47,164 nucleotides of DNA, taken from assembly GCA_023807065.1 (NCBI GenBank), contig JAJJLU010003600.1:1-47164 (forward strand). The letters are read 5' to 3'. Under the pieces are notes generated by a model that saw only the letters and a list, made by a program, of their open reading frames with translations, was not told where the DNA came from and ran no database searches. Position numbers and translations under genes: made by a program. Shown piece by piece: positions 1 to 8,763 of this stretch. Numbering within the stretch: the first letter of the stretch is position 1; the number at the start of each line of letters is the position of its first letter. Origin of the DNA: Isotricha intestinalis. Taxonomy: Eukaryota > Ciliophora > Litostomatea > Vestibuliferida > Isotrichidae.

Positions 1-261
1 AGATTCCTTCCTACTAAAAGAACCGAAGGGATTTCTACCACTGATATTATTGAAAGGGTTCTTAGAGATTATGATGGTTATATTGAAAGAAGTGTTAGAA
101 AAGGAGATAAATGGGATAAATTAAATATCAGTTTTCATAGATATTTCGCTGTTAGAATGGTCATTTTAGTTAAGAATGTTGAAAAAAGAAAAAAATATAA
201 TCCTGTTAAGTTTTATTTTAAATTGTGGAATGCTAAAACTGCTTGGATGAAAGAAGAATAA
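1..261 (+). CDS. PCYT1: Choline-phosphate cytidylyltransferase, C-terminal part (5' end outside window)
   Basis: The window opens inside a coding region in frame 1 that ends at TAA (259-261), leaving 86 residues. It begins FLPTKRTEGISTTDIIERVL, then RDYDGYIERS. This is the hallmark end of the CTP:phosphocholine cytidylyltransferase catalytic domain (family pattern PTxRTEGISTSDIITRIVRDYD). The enzyme makes CDP-choline in the Kennedy pathway for phosphatidylcholine. The RTEGIST motif lies in the nucleotide-binding region, and the RDYD helix follows it in known structures. The remaining ~50 residues are basic and end WMKEE, with no long amphipathic membrane-binding helix or Ser-rich tail of the mammalian kind. 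A CTP:phosphoethanolamine enzyme is less likely because its matching motif differs. Upstream domains cannot be judged. Confidence 0.85.
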   Translation, partial: RFLPTKRTEGISTTDIIERVLRDYDGYIERSVRKGDKWDKLNISFHRYFAVRMVILVKNVEKRKKYNPVKFYFKLWNAKTAWMKEE

Positions 262-644
262 ACATTTATGGAATTGGTTTTTTTTGGGTTTTGATTTATA
301 GATTTTTATTATTTAGTTTTATTTAGTTATTTATGTAAATTATAAAGAATATTGAAAAAACATCATTTAATATGAATCGAAGAATTGAATTAATTTTTTT
401 ATTTAATTATATTTTTTATTTTTCTTTTTTATAATAAAAAAATATAATCTAAGAATAGATTTTTTTATGTATTTTTAAGGTAAAATATTGGTATCAATAT
501 TAAAATAAAGATATTACCTTTATTAAATGTGGAATGAAAAGAGAATAAAATAAAAAATCCTTTTCCAAATAAAATAAATCAAACTTAATTTTTTAATTAT
601 TAACCATAATTTAAATATTCTAATCTTATTTAAAAATTTAAAAT
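262..644. other. Convergent intergenic spacer, no gene seen
   Basis: This stretch lies between the 3' ends of the cytidylyltransferase (+) and ARPC2 (-). It is nearly pure A/T with homopolymer runs. I see no coding-like stretch or RNA gene. It presumably holds the two 3' UTRs and poly(A) sites, but AATAAA-like strings are too common in this composition to pick a signal. Confidence 0.5.
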
Positions 645-1694
645 CTATTTTTTCATATTCATTTTTTCACTTTCTTTTCTTTGAATAGCTAAATTTTCTT
701 CTTTTTTCTCTTTTTGGGCATAGAAATTTTCTACTTCAATACTTCTCAAATAATCTAAAGGAATAATTCTACATGCATTTAATTTATTTATTAGTTCTTT
801 TCCTTTCTTATTCATTCTGATATGAAGAAAAGTTTTAATAGAATGAATATGAAATTGAATATACTCTCTTAAAAGAACAAACGTATTTAGTCTTTTAATT
901 AAAGTATTATAATCTTTAATATATAAATCAAAAACAACTAAGCCATTAGAATACTTTTCTTTTTTAACAATATTAGAAATCTCATTTGGAACTGAATCTT
1001 TATCTATATAAATTTTAGCATCAATACAATTTTTAACATGTCTTTTAGCCTCTAATAATTCTTGTAAAAAATTTTTAGTTAAAGCAACATCTGTTTGTTG
1101 AGAAAAATGAATACCATATATTAATTGAATTCTATCCGATGAAGGTAAAATATATAAATCATTATCTTTGTTTAATCTCATTGTAAAAACTTTTGGATTT
1201 TTTTTTTCTTTAACATCTATTAACATTTTTTTCAAAACAGAAGAATAAATGCAAACTCGAAAATGACTACATTTTTCAGCTGATACTGTTCTAAATTTTT
1301 CAAATTCTTCGTTTAAAGCCTGATTATCTTCATTTAATTTTTTTTTTTCCTCTGCTGTTAAACCTTTTTTTGTTTGAAATAATGATGAATATTTTTGAAC
1401 ATCGATTTTAATTTGAAGATCATAATTTACATTAAATTTAGTTATGTTTTCTTCAATAATAAAATCTTTGAATTCTTCTTGGAGAAATTCTTTCCCTGAA
1501 TATTCTAAAATTTCTTTAAAACCAGGAGCTGAAAAAGCCATACAAATATGACTTGGATTTACAAGAGGGTCTGGATAAATACAATAAGTGTAAAAACCAA
1601 ATTCTTTTATATTTTTTATTCCGGTTTTTTTTATATTTAGTGATTCATAGATTACTTCGTATACTGTTTGGTTTTTTTCTGGGATGGACAACAT
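645..1694 (-). CDS. ARPC2: Arp2/3 complex subunit 2 (p34-Arc)
   Basis: A 349-residue protein of about usual ARPC2 length with a modest insertion. Family landmarks on the minus strand are the N-terminal strand (QTVYEVIYESL), a core segment LYILPSSDRIQLIYGIHF matching the family's YVxxxKDRVTVVFSTxF, KNFLQELLEAKRHVKN matching the KVFMQEFKEGRR helix, and near the end FVLLREYIQFHIHSIKTFLH followed by RMNKKGKELINKLNACR, matching the long C-terminal helix (HTFRDYLHYHIKCSKAYIH, RMRxKTxxFLKVLNRAR). ARPC2 with ARPC4 forms the scaffold of the Arp2/3 actin-nucleating complex. An insert rich in Lys/Glu near residues 112-135 is lineage-specific. The ATG at 1692-1694 gives an N-terminus that aligns with the family start, so no upstream exon is needed. 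Confidence 0.9.
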   Translation of the reverse strand: MLSIPEKNQTVYEVIYESLNIKKTGIKNIKEFGFYTYCIYPDPLVNPSHICMAFSAPGFKEILEYSGKEFLQEEFKDFIIEENITKFNVNYDLQIKIDVQKYSSLFQTKKGLTAEEKKKLNEDNQALNEEFEKFRTVSAEKCSHFRVCIYSSVLKKMLIDVKEKKNPKVFTMRLNKDNDLYILPSSDRIQLIYGIHFSQQTDVALTKNFLQELLEAKRHVKNCIDAKIYIDKDSVPNEISNIVKKEKYSNGLVVFDLYIKDYNTLIKRLNTFVLLREYIQFHIHSIKTFLHIRMNKKGKELINKLNACRIIPLDYLRSIEVENFYAQKEKKEENLAIQRKESEKMNMKK

Positions 1695-1972
1695 TTTATA
1701 ATATAAATTAAATTTTTTAGATTTTTATTTTTTAAGATTTATGTTTTTGAAATTTTTATTTAATTTTAATATATTTTATGTTTTATTAAATATTAATAAT
1801 ATTTTAAAAATTTTATTATATCTTTTAACTTAATTTTTTTTGATGATTTTCAATTTTCTCTGTCATCATGAGAAAAAATCATTTAAAATTCTAAACGTTT
1901 AAAATTGATAATTAAATGTTTGTTCCTAAATCTAAAATATAGGACATAAAATAAATGAAATAATAATTATAT

Positions 1973-2290
1973 TTATGGTTTTTTAAAGGAAGTTATAATT
2001 TCTTTATATAATTTACAATTATTTTTACCACTTAAATGATGATTATAGGCTTTTTCTTTAGTCATTTTTCTAATATTATTTTATTTTAAAAATTGATAAA
2101 ATCCATTTTGAATTTATTTCATCACCAAAATATATACTTTGTTTTGATATTTTATTGTTTGAGGTTACATTTTAATTTTTATTTGAATAATTACTTATCC
2201 AAATTCTTAATATTCTTTTTTTCAATAAATAATTTTTATATATATTTTCTTGGAAAATCCTTCAATATAAATTCTCATATTATCTTACAT
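1973..2290 (-). pseudogene. Possible decayed coding fragment (minus strand)
   Basis: This lies in the spacer between the starts of ARPC2 and the end of the FKBP gene. Read on the minus strand it contains a 30-codon frame from ATG at 2065 to TAA at 1973, starting MTKEKAYNHHLSGKNNC. Just upstream (stop at 2076-2078) another frame reads QSIYFGDEINSKWILSIF, broken by one further stop and one frame change. The codons include G, H, S, D, E and W, unlike plain A/T spacer. I do not recognise a family. It may be an old gene fragment, or a tiny gene with unplaced short introns. The open stretch on the plus strand (2093-2311) starts at TTG and encodes only F/I/L/N/Y-type residues, so I treat it as the mirror of this. 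Confidence 0.25.
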
Positions 2291-2353
2291 AAAATCTCAA
2301 AATTAATATAAATTAATTTATTTTTTTTTTTAATAATTAAAAAAATATATTTT

Positions 2354-3172
2354 TTATTTTTTCTCATCTGTTTCATACAAACCTTTTTTAAATAAATTCT
2401 TCATTTTTTCTTTTTCTTTATTTTCCTTATTTATTTTTCTAGAATCAATTAATTGTCTTAAAGAAACAACACCAGGATCATCTGAAGATTTCATTAATTC
2501 AACTAATTTATTATAATCCTCATTTGCTTTTTCAAACTCATCTAAATATGCATTTGCAATTCCTCTATAATAATAAGATTTCATATTATCTTTTGTTAAA
2601 TTTATTACTTCATTAGCAATTTTCACTGTTTCTGAATAATTTTTTAATCTATTATTACAATTACATTGATTTAATAATACAGAATATTTAGTCATTTTCA
2701 TTTCTGATGTTAAATCTTTATCATATATTTTTATTATATATGAATATGATTCTTTAAATTTTGTTATTGCTTTTTCAAATTCTTGCTTTTTAAAATATTC
2801 AACTCCTTCTTCTTTTAATTTTTTTGACATTTGTTCTTTTTCTTCTGTGTTCATTTCATATATACTTTTATTTTTGTCATAAAAATTAATTAAATCAATA
2901 TGACAATTTAATTCTTTATTTTTATTTTCTTCATTGTTTTCATCTTTTATTAAATTAAATATATTTTCACTATTATCTGGATTTAATTTTATGTCTTTTG
3001 ATTCACCTTTTTGCATTTGTTTAACTTCTTCTTCTATTTCTTTTAAAATTTTATTTGATCCCATTATAAATTTAAAAGAATGTTTGTTTTCAGTACTATC
3101 TAAAATTTTTCCTTCACTTGTTGAAATTTTATAATTTATTTCTACTTCTTGTCCAACTTTTGGTGTTGCCAT
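2354..3172 (-). CDS. FKBP-like immunophilin with C-terminal TPR domain
   Basis: 272 residues. Residues about 5-100 align with an FKBP fold: GQEVEINYKISTSEGKILDS, then FKFIMGS, then VKQMQKGE, the usual strand-bulge-helix order. Residues about 115-240 form TPR helices (EEGVEYFKKQEFEKAITKF; LLNQCNCNNRLKNYSETVKI; KSYYYRGIANAYLDEFEKA), and the tail is Lys/Glu-rich. The layout matches FKBP52/FKBP38/AIP-type co-chaperones, whose TPR binds the Hsp90/Hsp70 C-terminus. The active-site Trp of FKBP12 (GWEEG) is replaced by Ile (KEIEEE), and the Tyr-containing YAYG loop is missing, replaced by an Asn/Glu-rich loop. Prolyl-isomerase activity is therefore doubtful and a scaffold or chaperone-adaptor role is more likely (inference). 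The gene is intronless. Confidence 0.8.
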   Translation of the reverse strand: MATPKVGQEVEINYKISTSEGKILDSTENKHSFKFIMGSNKILKEIEEEVKQMQKGESKDIKLNPDNSENIFNLIKDENNEENKNKELNCHIDLINFYDKNKSIYEMNTEEKEQMSKKLKEEGVEYFKKQEFEKAITKFKESYSYIIKIYDKDLTSEMKMTKYSVLLNQCNCNNRLKNYSETVKIANEVINLTKDNMKSYYYRGIANAYLDEFEKANEDYNKLVELMKSSDDPGVVSLRQLIDSRKINKENKEKEKMKNLFKKGLYETDEKK

Positions 3173-3739
3173 TAATTAAATTTTAAATGTTATTTAATTG
3201 CATAATTAATTTTTTAATAAAATATTTTAAGTCAACACATTTAATTTAATAAAAATAGAATTTAAAATATAAACTTATTTTAAATGAATCTAGAAAAAAT
3301 AATTACTTACTTTATAAATTCAAAATTATTTAATACTTATTTTAGAGTTTTTTATTTAAAAAGAAAACAAAATAAAAATGGATATGAATGATAATATAAT
3401 ATTTCAAATATTATTCTAATATAAAATAATTGTCTTTATATCATAAACTTATAAATAGATGATTAATTTTAAAGAAAAAATAAAAGAAGTTTTAATAATA
3501 ATTTAAAAATGGAATTATTAAAATTTTGAAAGAATAATAAGTAGAATTGATTGAAACATTAAAATTTGAAGGTATTTAAAAAATGAAAAAAATCATATAA
3601 AAAAAGGAAGAACAAAATTATTTCTTTTTCATAAAAAGAATTAGTAATTTTTTTTGTAAGTACATTTAAATTAATATTTCAAATAAATTTTAAATAAACA
3701 TTTATTATATTTTTTTTTAAGAATTAATAAAAAATAATA
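3173..3739. other. Divergent spacer (promoter region), no gene seen
   Basis: This stretch separates the starts of the FKBP-like gene (-) and the LRR gene (+), so it must hold both promoters. It is A/T-rich. A weak stop-broken plus-strand reading near 3460-3640 is mostly K/N/I and not convincing. No TATA box can be singled out at this composition. Confidence 0.4.
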
Positions 3740-5776
3740 ATGTCAGAAACAATAACTTCCATTGATTTATCCAATAAAGGGTTAACAGAAATACCAGAAG
3801 AATTATTAGAACATAAAGATACTTTAGAAATATTAGATATATCAAATAATAATTTTACAGATTTAAAACCAATTGCAGAATTCCTTTCTCAATTTCCTAA
3901 ATTAATTAATTTAAATATTGATCTTGAAAGTGAAGAAGATGCATTATTAATTTTAAAATCAATTCAAAATTTAAAAATTTTAAATCAGCAAGCAACTGAC
4001 GAAGAAAATGAAGATGAAAATAATAATGAGAATAATAATGGTAATGATATTAATAATAAAAATGAACTTATTAAAGAAGAAAATGATAAACCATTAAGAC
4101 AGTCTGAATTAAATGAAAATAATGAAAATGAGAATAATAAACTTAATGAAAAATTGGATGATAATCAAATGGAAATTCCTGAAGTTCAAAATGCATCTTT
4201 ACAATCTGAAATAAATAATTTTAATGATATTGTATCTAATATTAAAAAAGTGTATGAAAATAAACCTGATGAAGTTAATAAATTTAGTGATGAATTTCAA
4301 GATTTTTTAAAAAATAAAATTGATTATATAAATCAAATGGTTAATACAAATACTGCTAAATATTTATATTCTTTAAATGTATATCAAAGTAAATTAGATA
4401 TTTATTCTTTTTTAAATCAAAAAATAAATTCAATATTAAAAGAATTATCGTCTTCAAATAACTTTAATAATTCAAATTTAATCATAGATTCTCTTGAAAA
4501 AATAGAAAAATTTAGAACTGAAAATGAAAAAATTATAAATTCAATAGTAAATAAAATGAATAAAGGAATAACAGAACTAAACACAAATAGAAAAAATGAT
4601 AATAATGAATTAAATAAACAATTAAAAAGCTTAAACGAAGAATTGAATAAATTAAAAAAGAAGAATAAAGAATATGAAATGACAACAAAAACTTTGCAAA
4701 TGGAGAATAAAAGTTTGAATGAAAAAAATAAATTATTAAAAAAAGATAATGATAAATTATCAGGAAATTTATTTAGAAGAGCAAATAGAATGATAAGAAC
4801 AGAAACAAATGGAAATAAAGAAAACAATGAATTTTTACCTGATTCAAAAAATAATAATATATTTGATATAAAATCCTTATTTGAAAATCCTCATGAAAAA
4901 ATTACTCTTTCTCAGAATAATTCAAGAGTTTTAGCAAAAAATACTTTAATTGAACTTATTAATGATATTTATAAAAATAAAATAATAAGTGATAAAAAAA
5001 ATATGGAAAATAAAATTCCTAAATTTACTATGGAACAACATTTATTTAATTATTTGAAATCAAAATATGGTTTAAAAAAATTAATAGTTGAATGGTCTAT
5101 TAAAATATTAAATGGAATTAAATTATATTCAAAAGAAAATGCAGAAATATGTTTATTTGGTTTATTATTAAGAAATGAATTAGATGAAAATTATTCAATT
5201 CAAATATTAAAAAAAATAAAAGAAACAGTTAAAAAATTAATAAAAGAAATAATAAATAATATAAAAAAATATGAAAATATAATAAATGGAAATAATTATA
5301 TGGATGAAACTTTATGGAAAACAATAGTAAATATATTATATAAAGATGATCCTAAATTAATAGAACAATTAATTCAAAAAATAGAAGATTTTATAGAAAA
5401 TAAAATAGAAAATGTAGAAATTTTAATTCAAATGGGAAAAAAAATTTTATTTAATGATTTCTTAAATTTAATTATAATGTTTAATTTAAATTTAAGAAAA
5501 AATTATTTAGAAAATTTAGTTGAAATGTTTAGAGAAGTAGATGAAGGAAGATATGGAATAATTAATGGAGAAGGATTTGTTGAAATTATTCAAAGAGCTA
5601 ATCTTTATAATCAAAATGATATTGAATCTAAAGTTCAAAAATTATTAGAATTAGTTGATGAAAATGAATATAATCATATAAGATTTACTGATGTTGTTGA
5701 TGCTTTTGATAAAGAATTTATTGAAGAAAATGGAAAAAAAATAAAAATTTTAGATAAAATTGCCTTATCAAAATAA
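3740..5776 (+). CDS. Leucine-rich-repeat / coiled-coil protein with degenerate EF-hand-like C-terminus
   Basis: 678 residues. Residues about 5-85 hold two to three LRRs (IDLSNKGLTEIPEELLEH; LEILDISNNNFTDLKPI; KLINLNID). Residues about 85-135 are an acidic Asn/Glu-rich linker. A long heptad-type coiled coil runs to about residue 350 (for example ELNKLKKKNKEYEMTTKTLQ). The last ~300 residues are helical; near the end EMFREVDEGRYGIINGEGF and a second helix-loop-helix look like an EF-hand pair whose loops lack the usual acidic ligands, so calcium binding is unlikely. LRR-plus-coiled-coil proteins are typical of axonemal and basal-body components, but I cannot name an orthologue. The start is the first ATG in an A-rich context (aaataataATG). 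Confidence 0.7.
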   Translation: MSETITSIDLSNKGLTEIPEELLEHKDTLEILDISNNNFTDLKPIAEFLSQFPKLINLNIDLESEEDALLILKSIQNLKILNQQATDEENEDENNNENNNGNDINNKNELIKEENDKPLRQSELNENNENENNKLNEKLDDNQMEIPEVQNASLQSEINNFNDIVSNIKKVYENKPDEVNKFSDEFQDFLKNKIDYINQMVNTNTAKYLYSLNVYQSKLDIYSFLNQKINSILKELSSSNNFNNSNLIIDSLEKIEKFRTENEKIINSIVNKMNKGITELNTNRKNDNNELNKQLKSLNEELNKLKKKNKEYEMTTKTLQMENKSLNEKNKLLKKDNDKLSGNLFRRANRMIRTETNGNKENNEFLPDSKNNNIFDIKSLFENPHEKITLSQNNSRVLAKNTLIELINDIYKNKIISDKKNMENKIPKFTMEQHLFNYLKSKYGLKKLIVEWSIKILNGIKLYSKENAEICLFGLLLRNELDENYSIQILKKIKETVKKLIKEIINNIKKYENIINGNNYMDETLWKTIVNILYKDDPKLIEQLIQKIEDFIENKIENVEILIQMGKKILFNDFLNLIIMFNLNLRKNYLENLVEMFREVDEGRYGIINGEGFVEIIQRANLYNQNDIESKVQKLLELVDENEYNHIRFTDVVDAFDKEFIEENGKKIKILDKIALSK

Positions 5777-5935
5777 GTAAAAAAAATATGATTTACTTTT
5801 TATTTAAAACTTAATTTAAAAAAAGATAAAAAATAAAAACAAAACAATGAAAAAAATAAAAATTTTATAAATAAGCTTTATTCACAAGAATAAATAAAAT
5901 TGAAAAATCAAATGAAAAAAATATAAAAATCTCTT

Positions 5936-7438
5936 TTAAAGATCTTCTTTAGTTTTATCATCTTTCTTTTCATCTTTCTTTTCAGTTTTTTTTTCATCTT
6001 TCTTTTCTTCTTTTTTTTCTTCTTCAACATGAATAGGATTAGTAGCGTGTTCTTTAACGAATTTTAACATATCATCAAGACTTCTATCACCATTATAATC
6101 AAAAGGTTTATCTTTTTTTCCAGCAGGCCAGAATTTTAAAGTAGGAAAACCAGTAATTTGAACTTCTTCAACTTCATTAGCAGTTGAATCAATTTCAGCA
6201 ATTAAAATTTTATCATTACCCTTTAATTTCTTAGCTAAATCAATATATTTTGGAGCAAGAGCTTTACAATGTCCACACCAAGGAGCATAAAATTTAACAA
6301 AAACATCTTTATCACTTTCAATAACTTCTTTTTTAAATGATTTACCTACTAATTTATAAACTGGTTCATTATTAGTTTTTGGTATTTCTTCTGATTTTAA
6401 ATGAGGTTTTAATTTTCCTTCTTCCCAATCTTTTACAAATTTAAGAACATTATCTTCTGTAATTTCACCTTCTAAATTATATTTTTTTAAATCTACTCTT
6501 GTATCTGCAATTTTAACACAAGGAAGATCTTTTTCTGAAACTCCAATATATTCTGCTAATCTACTTTCTAATCCTTCTTTAACTCCACTAATTACTACTT
6601 TTAATTTTCCTACTACTTGATCAGCAAGTTTATTAAATAATTTATATAATTCTTTATATTTTTCACTATTTGAATCAACATATAAGAAAAGACCTGGTTG
6701 ATTTTTACCGAAAATTAATTGAGCTGCTTTATCATCGAATTTCATTACTCTAGGAGAAGCATGTTTTGTAATAAATTCATTAATATTGTTTTCATTGATT
6801 TCTTCTTTCAATTCATTTTTTCCTTCATCAAATTTTTTAAATAAAAGAACAGTTCTTGGTTTTACATTTTCTCTTTCAATTATTTCATTTTTTTCAACAG
6901 TAGCAAAAACATGTTCATCATCATTTCTAGCAGCTTTAGTAAATTCTTCTAAATCTTTAGCATCAGAACCGAAATAAACAAGGGCAACTTCATTATCATT
7001 TTTAAATTTTTCAAGATCAGCTTCAGATTCAATTTTTGTAGTAACTGGACCAGTTTTTTTTCTCATCCAACTAACAACATCTTTCTCAGTTCTTCCTCCA
7101 TTATATTCAATTGGATTTCCTTTAATAAAAAGTTTAGTTGTTGGAAAACCTTGAATTTTATATTTTTCTGACATTTTCTTATTAACTGTAGCATCTAATT
7201 TTGCTAAAATTAAATTTTCTTTTTTTAATGTTACTGCAGCTTTTGCATATTCAGGATGGAATTTTTTACAATGACCACACCATGGTGCATAAAAAAGTAC
7301 CATTAAATTTTCATATTTTTGTAAAGCGGCGTCAAAAGTGTCATCTGTTAATACCATCACATCGTTATCTATTGGGAAGTCATCTGTACAAAGTGTAAAT
7401 ATTAATAATGAGAAGAATGTTAAGGTAATATATTTCAT
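5936..7438 (-). CDS. PDI: Protein disulfide isomerase (two thioredoxin domains, ER retained)
   Basis: 500 residues, the classic length of PDI (a-b-b'-a'). An N-terminal signal peptide (about residues 1-17, KYITLTFFSLLIFTLC) targets the ER. Redox motif APWCGHCKKFHPEY sits at about residues 51-64 (CGHC 54-57) and a second, YAPWCGHCKALAPKY, near residue 387. The cis-Pro segments GFPTTKLF and GFPTLKFW follow each. The C-terminus is a run of Lys/Glu/Asp repeats ending in KEDL, a permuted form of the KDEL retrieval signal. The role is oxidative folding of secretory proteins in the ER lumen. Both CGHC sites are intact, so it should be active. Confidence 0.95.
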   Translation of the reverse strand: MKYITLTFFSLLIFTLCTDDFPIDNDVMVLTDDTFDAALQKYENLMVLFYAPWCGHCKKFHPEYAKAAVTLKKENLILAKLDATVNKKMSEKYKIQGFPTTKLFIKGNPIEYNGGRTEKDVVSWMRKKTGPVTTKIESEADLEKFKNDNEVALVYFGSDAKDLEEFTKAARNDDEHVFATVEKNEIIERENVKPRTVLLFKKFDEGKNELKEEINENNINEFITKHASPRVMKFDDKAAQLIFGKNQPGLFLYVDSNSEKYKELYKLFNKLADQVVGKLKVVISGVKEGLESRLAEYIGVSEKDLPCVKIADTRVDLKKYNLEGEITEDNVLKFVKDWEEGKLKPHLKSEEIPKTNNEPVYKLVGKSFKKEVIESDKDVFVKFYAPWCGHCKALAPKYIDLAKKLKGNDKILIAEIDSTANEVEEVQITGFPTLKFWPAGKKDKPFDYNGDRSLDDMLKFVKEHATNPIHVEEEKKEEKKDEKKTEKKDEKKDDKTKEDL

Positions 7439-8033
7439 TCTATTTAAATAAATTTTTAGAGGGTTTTATTGGGATTTATAGTTTTTTTATTGGGATATTG
7501 CTTTTTTTTAGGATTTACACGTCAATAAAAAAAATTATTTTTTTTGGATAAATAATTAAATTTAAATTTTTTAATTAATTTAATATTTTTATACTATTAT
7601 TATGAAATAAATAAATAATGTTTTTTTATAAATTTTCTTTATCAAAATTGTGAATAAATGAATATTTGGATTATTTAGTAAAGAAATCAAATAATATATA
7701 AGTGAATTTAGATAAGATATATTCTTAATAAAAACATAAATTATCAACAAAGATTTTAATGAGTTTAGTTTTAAAAATATTTATATAAAAAAAATTTTTT
7801 TGGAAAAAAAAAAAACATTTTATCTAATAGATTTTTTATTTAAAACAAATTATTTTTTAATTAAATTACATCTCCAACACCAAAAAGTATTTTAATTATT
7901 AAAATGTTTTTATTTATTGTTTAAGTTAAAACAATCAGTTATTATAATAATTTTAATCTGAATAAAAATTTAAAGATTCAAATTAATAAAAAAATAGAAT
8001 TTGTCATAACATTTATAATATAAATATATTATT
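7439..8033. other. Intergenic spacer, no gene seen
   Basis: This stretch lies upstream of PDI and downstream of the IQ-motif gene (both minus), so it holds the PDI promoter. It is A/T homopolymer-rich; I see no conserved element, coding stretch or RNA gene. Confidence 0.4.
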
Positions 8034-8633
8034 TTAATTAAAATGAACACCATGTTTTGATAAAATTGCCTTAATTTCTGGATTTGAATTAATTAATTTC
8101 ACAAAATTAACCATTTTTTTTTCATATTCTGAAGCTGTATTTATTAAATCATTATATCGTTTTTTTGAATTATTAATTTTCTTTTTTAAGTTCATAATTT
8201 CTGCATTATTATAATCATTTTTAAAAGAATTATCATCCCTTCGAGAAATTATATTTATTTCATTTCTAAAAGAAGAATTTATCATTGTAAAAGTATTACT
8301 TAAATTAATTGAACTAATTCCACTATTTGATAAATTCAGGGAAGGAACTGAAATATTACTAAATATATTTTTCCCTGATTTTGAAATTTTAATTGATAAT
8401 TCATTAATTTTTTGTCTTAATTCATTGTTTTCTTTTATGAAAGAATCACTTTTTTTATTTACCTCAATAATATATTTCATTAAAACAGGATCTTTTTTTC
8501 TATATTTAAATGAAATATAAGAATTTAAATTATCCTTATCAATATTTAATACTTTTCTTATATAATATCTTCTCCATTGTTTTTGGATTTTTATTATTTT
8601 ATTAAGCCAATGTGGATTAAATGACTTTTTCAT
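8034..8633 (-). CDS. Small IQ-motif coiled-coil protein
   Basis: 199 residues. An IQ motif is visible at residues 16-26 (IQKQWRRYYIR: Ile16, Gln17, Arg21, Arg26), suggesting calmodulin or centrin binding. Two predicted helical coiled-coil stretches follow (about 60-90, KKSDSFIKENNELRQKINEL; about 145-185, MNLKKKINNSKKRYNDL), separated by a Ser/Asn-rich linker. No enzyme domain is seen. Small IQ coiled-coil proteins are common in axonemes and basal bodies of protists, but the location here is inference. Its 5' end is 130 bp from the stop of the DENN gene on the same strand. Confidence 0.6.
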   Translation of the reverse strand: MKKSFNPHWLNKIIKIQKQWRRYYIRKVLNIDKDNLNSYISFKYRKKDPVLMKYIIEVNKKSDSFIKENNELRQKINELSIKISKSGKNIFSNISVPSLNLSNSGISSINLSNTFTMINSSFRNEINIISRRDDNSFKNDYNNAEIMNLKKKINNSKKRYNDLINTASEYEKKMVNFVKLINSNPEIKAILSKHGVHFN

Positions 8634-8763
8634 TTTTATAAATTTTAATCTTTAAATAAATTTAAAATTTATTAAATATAAGTTAAATAAATAGAAAACA
8701 ATTCCTAAATTAATTTCATAATTAATTCAATTACAAAAAAATACCTTAATTAATGTTATATAT

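Noticed and set aside
2093..2311. Plus-strand open frame of 72 codons
   Set aside because: It starts at TTG, encodes almost only F, I, L, N, Y, S and K, and mirrors a more protein-like minus-strand reading. Likely chance.
3460..3640. Plus-strand stop-broken reading upstream of the LRR gene
   Set aside because: It is composed mainly of K, N and I with frequent stops, as expected from A-rich spacer. No convincing protein-like block.
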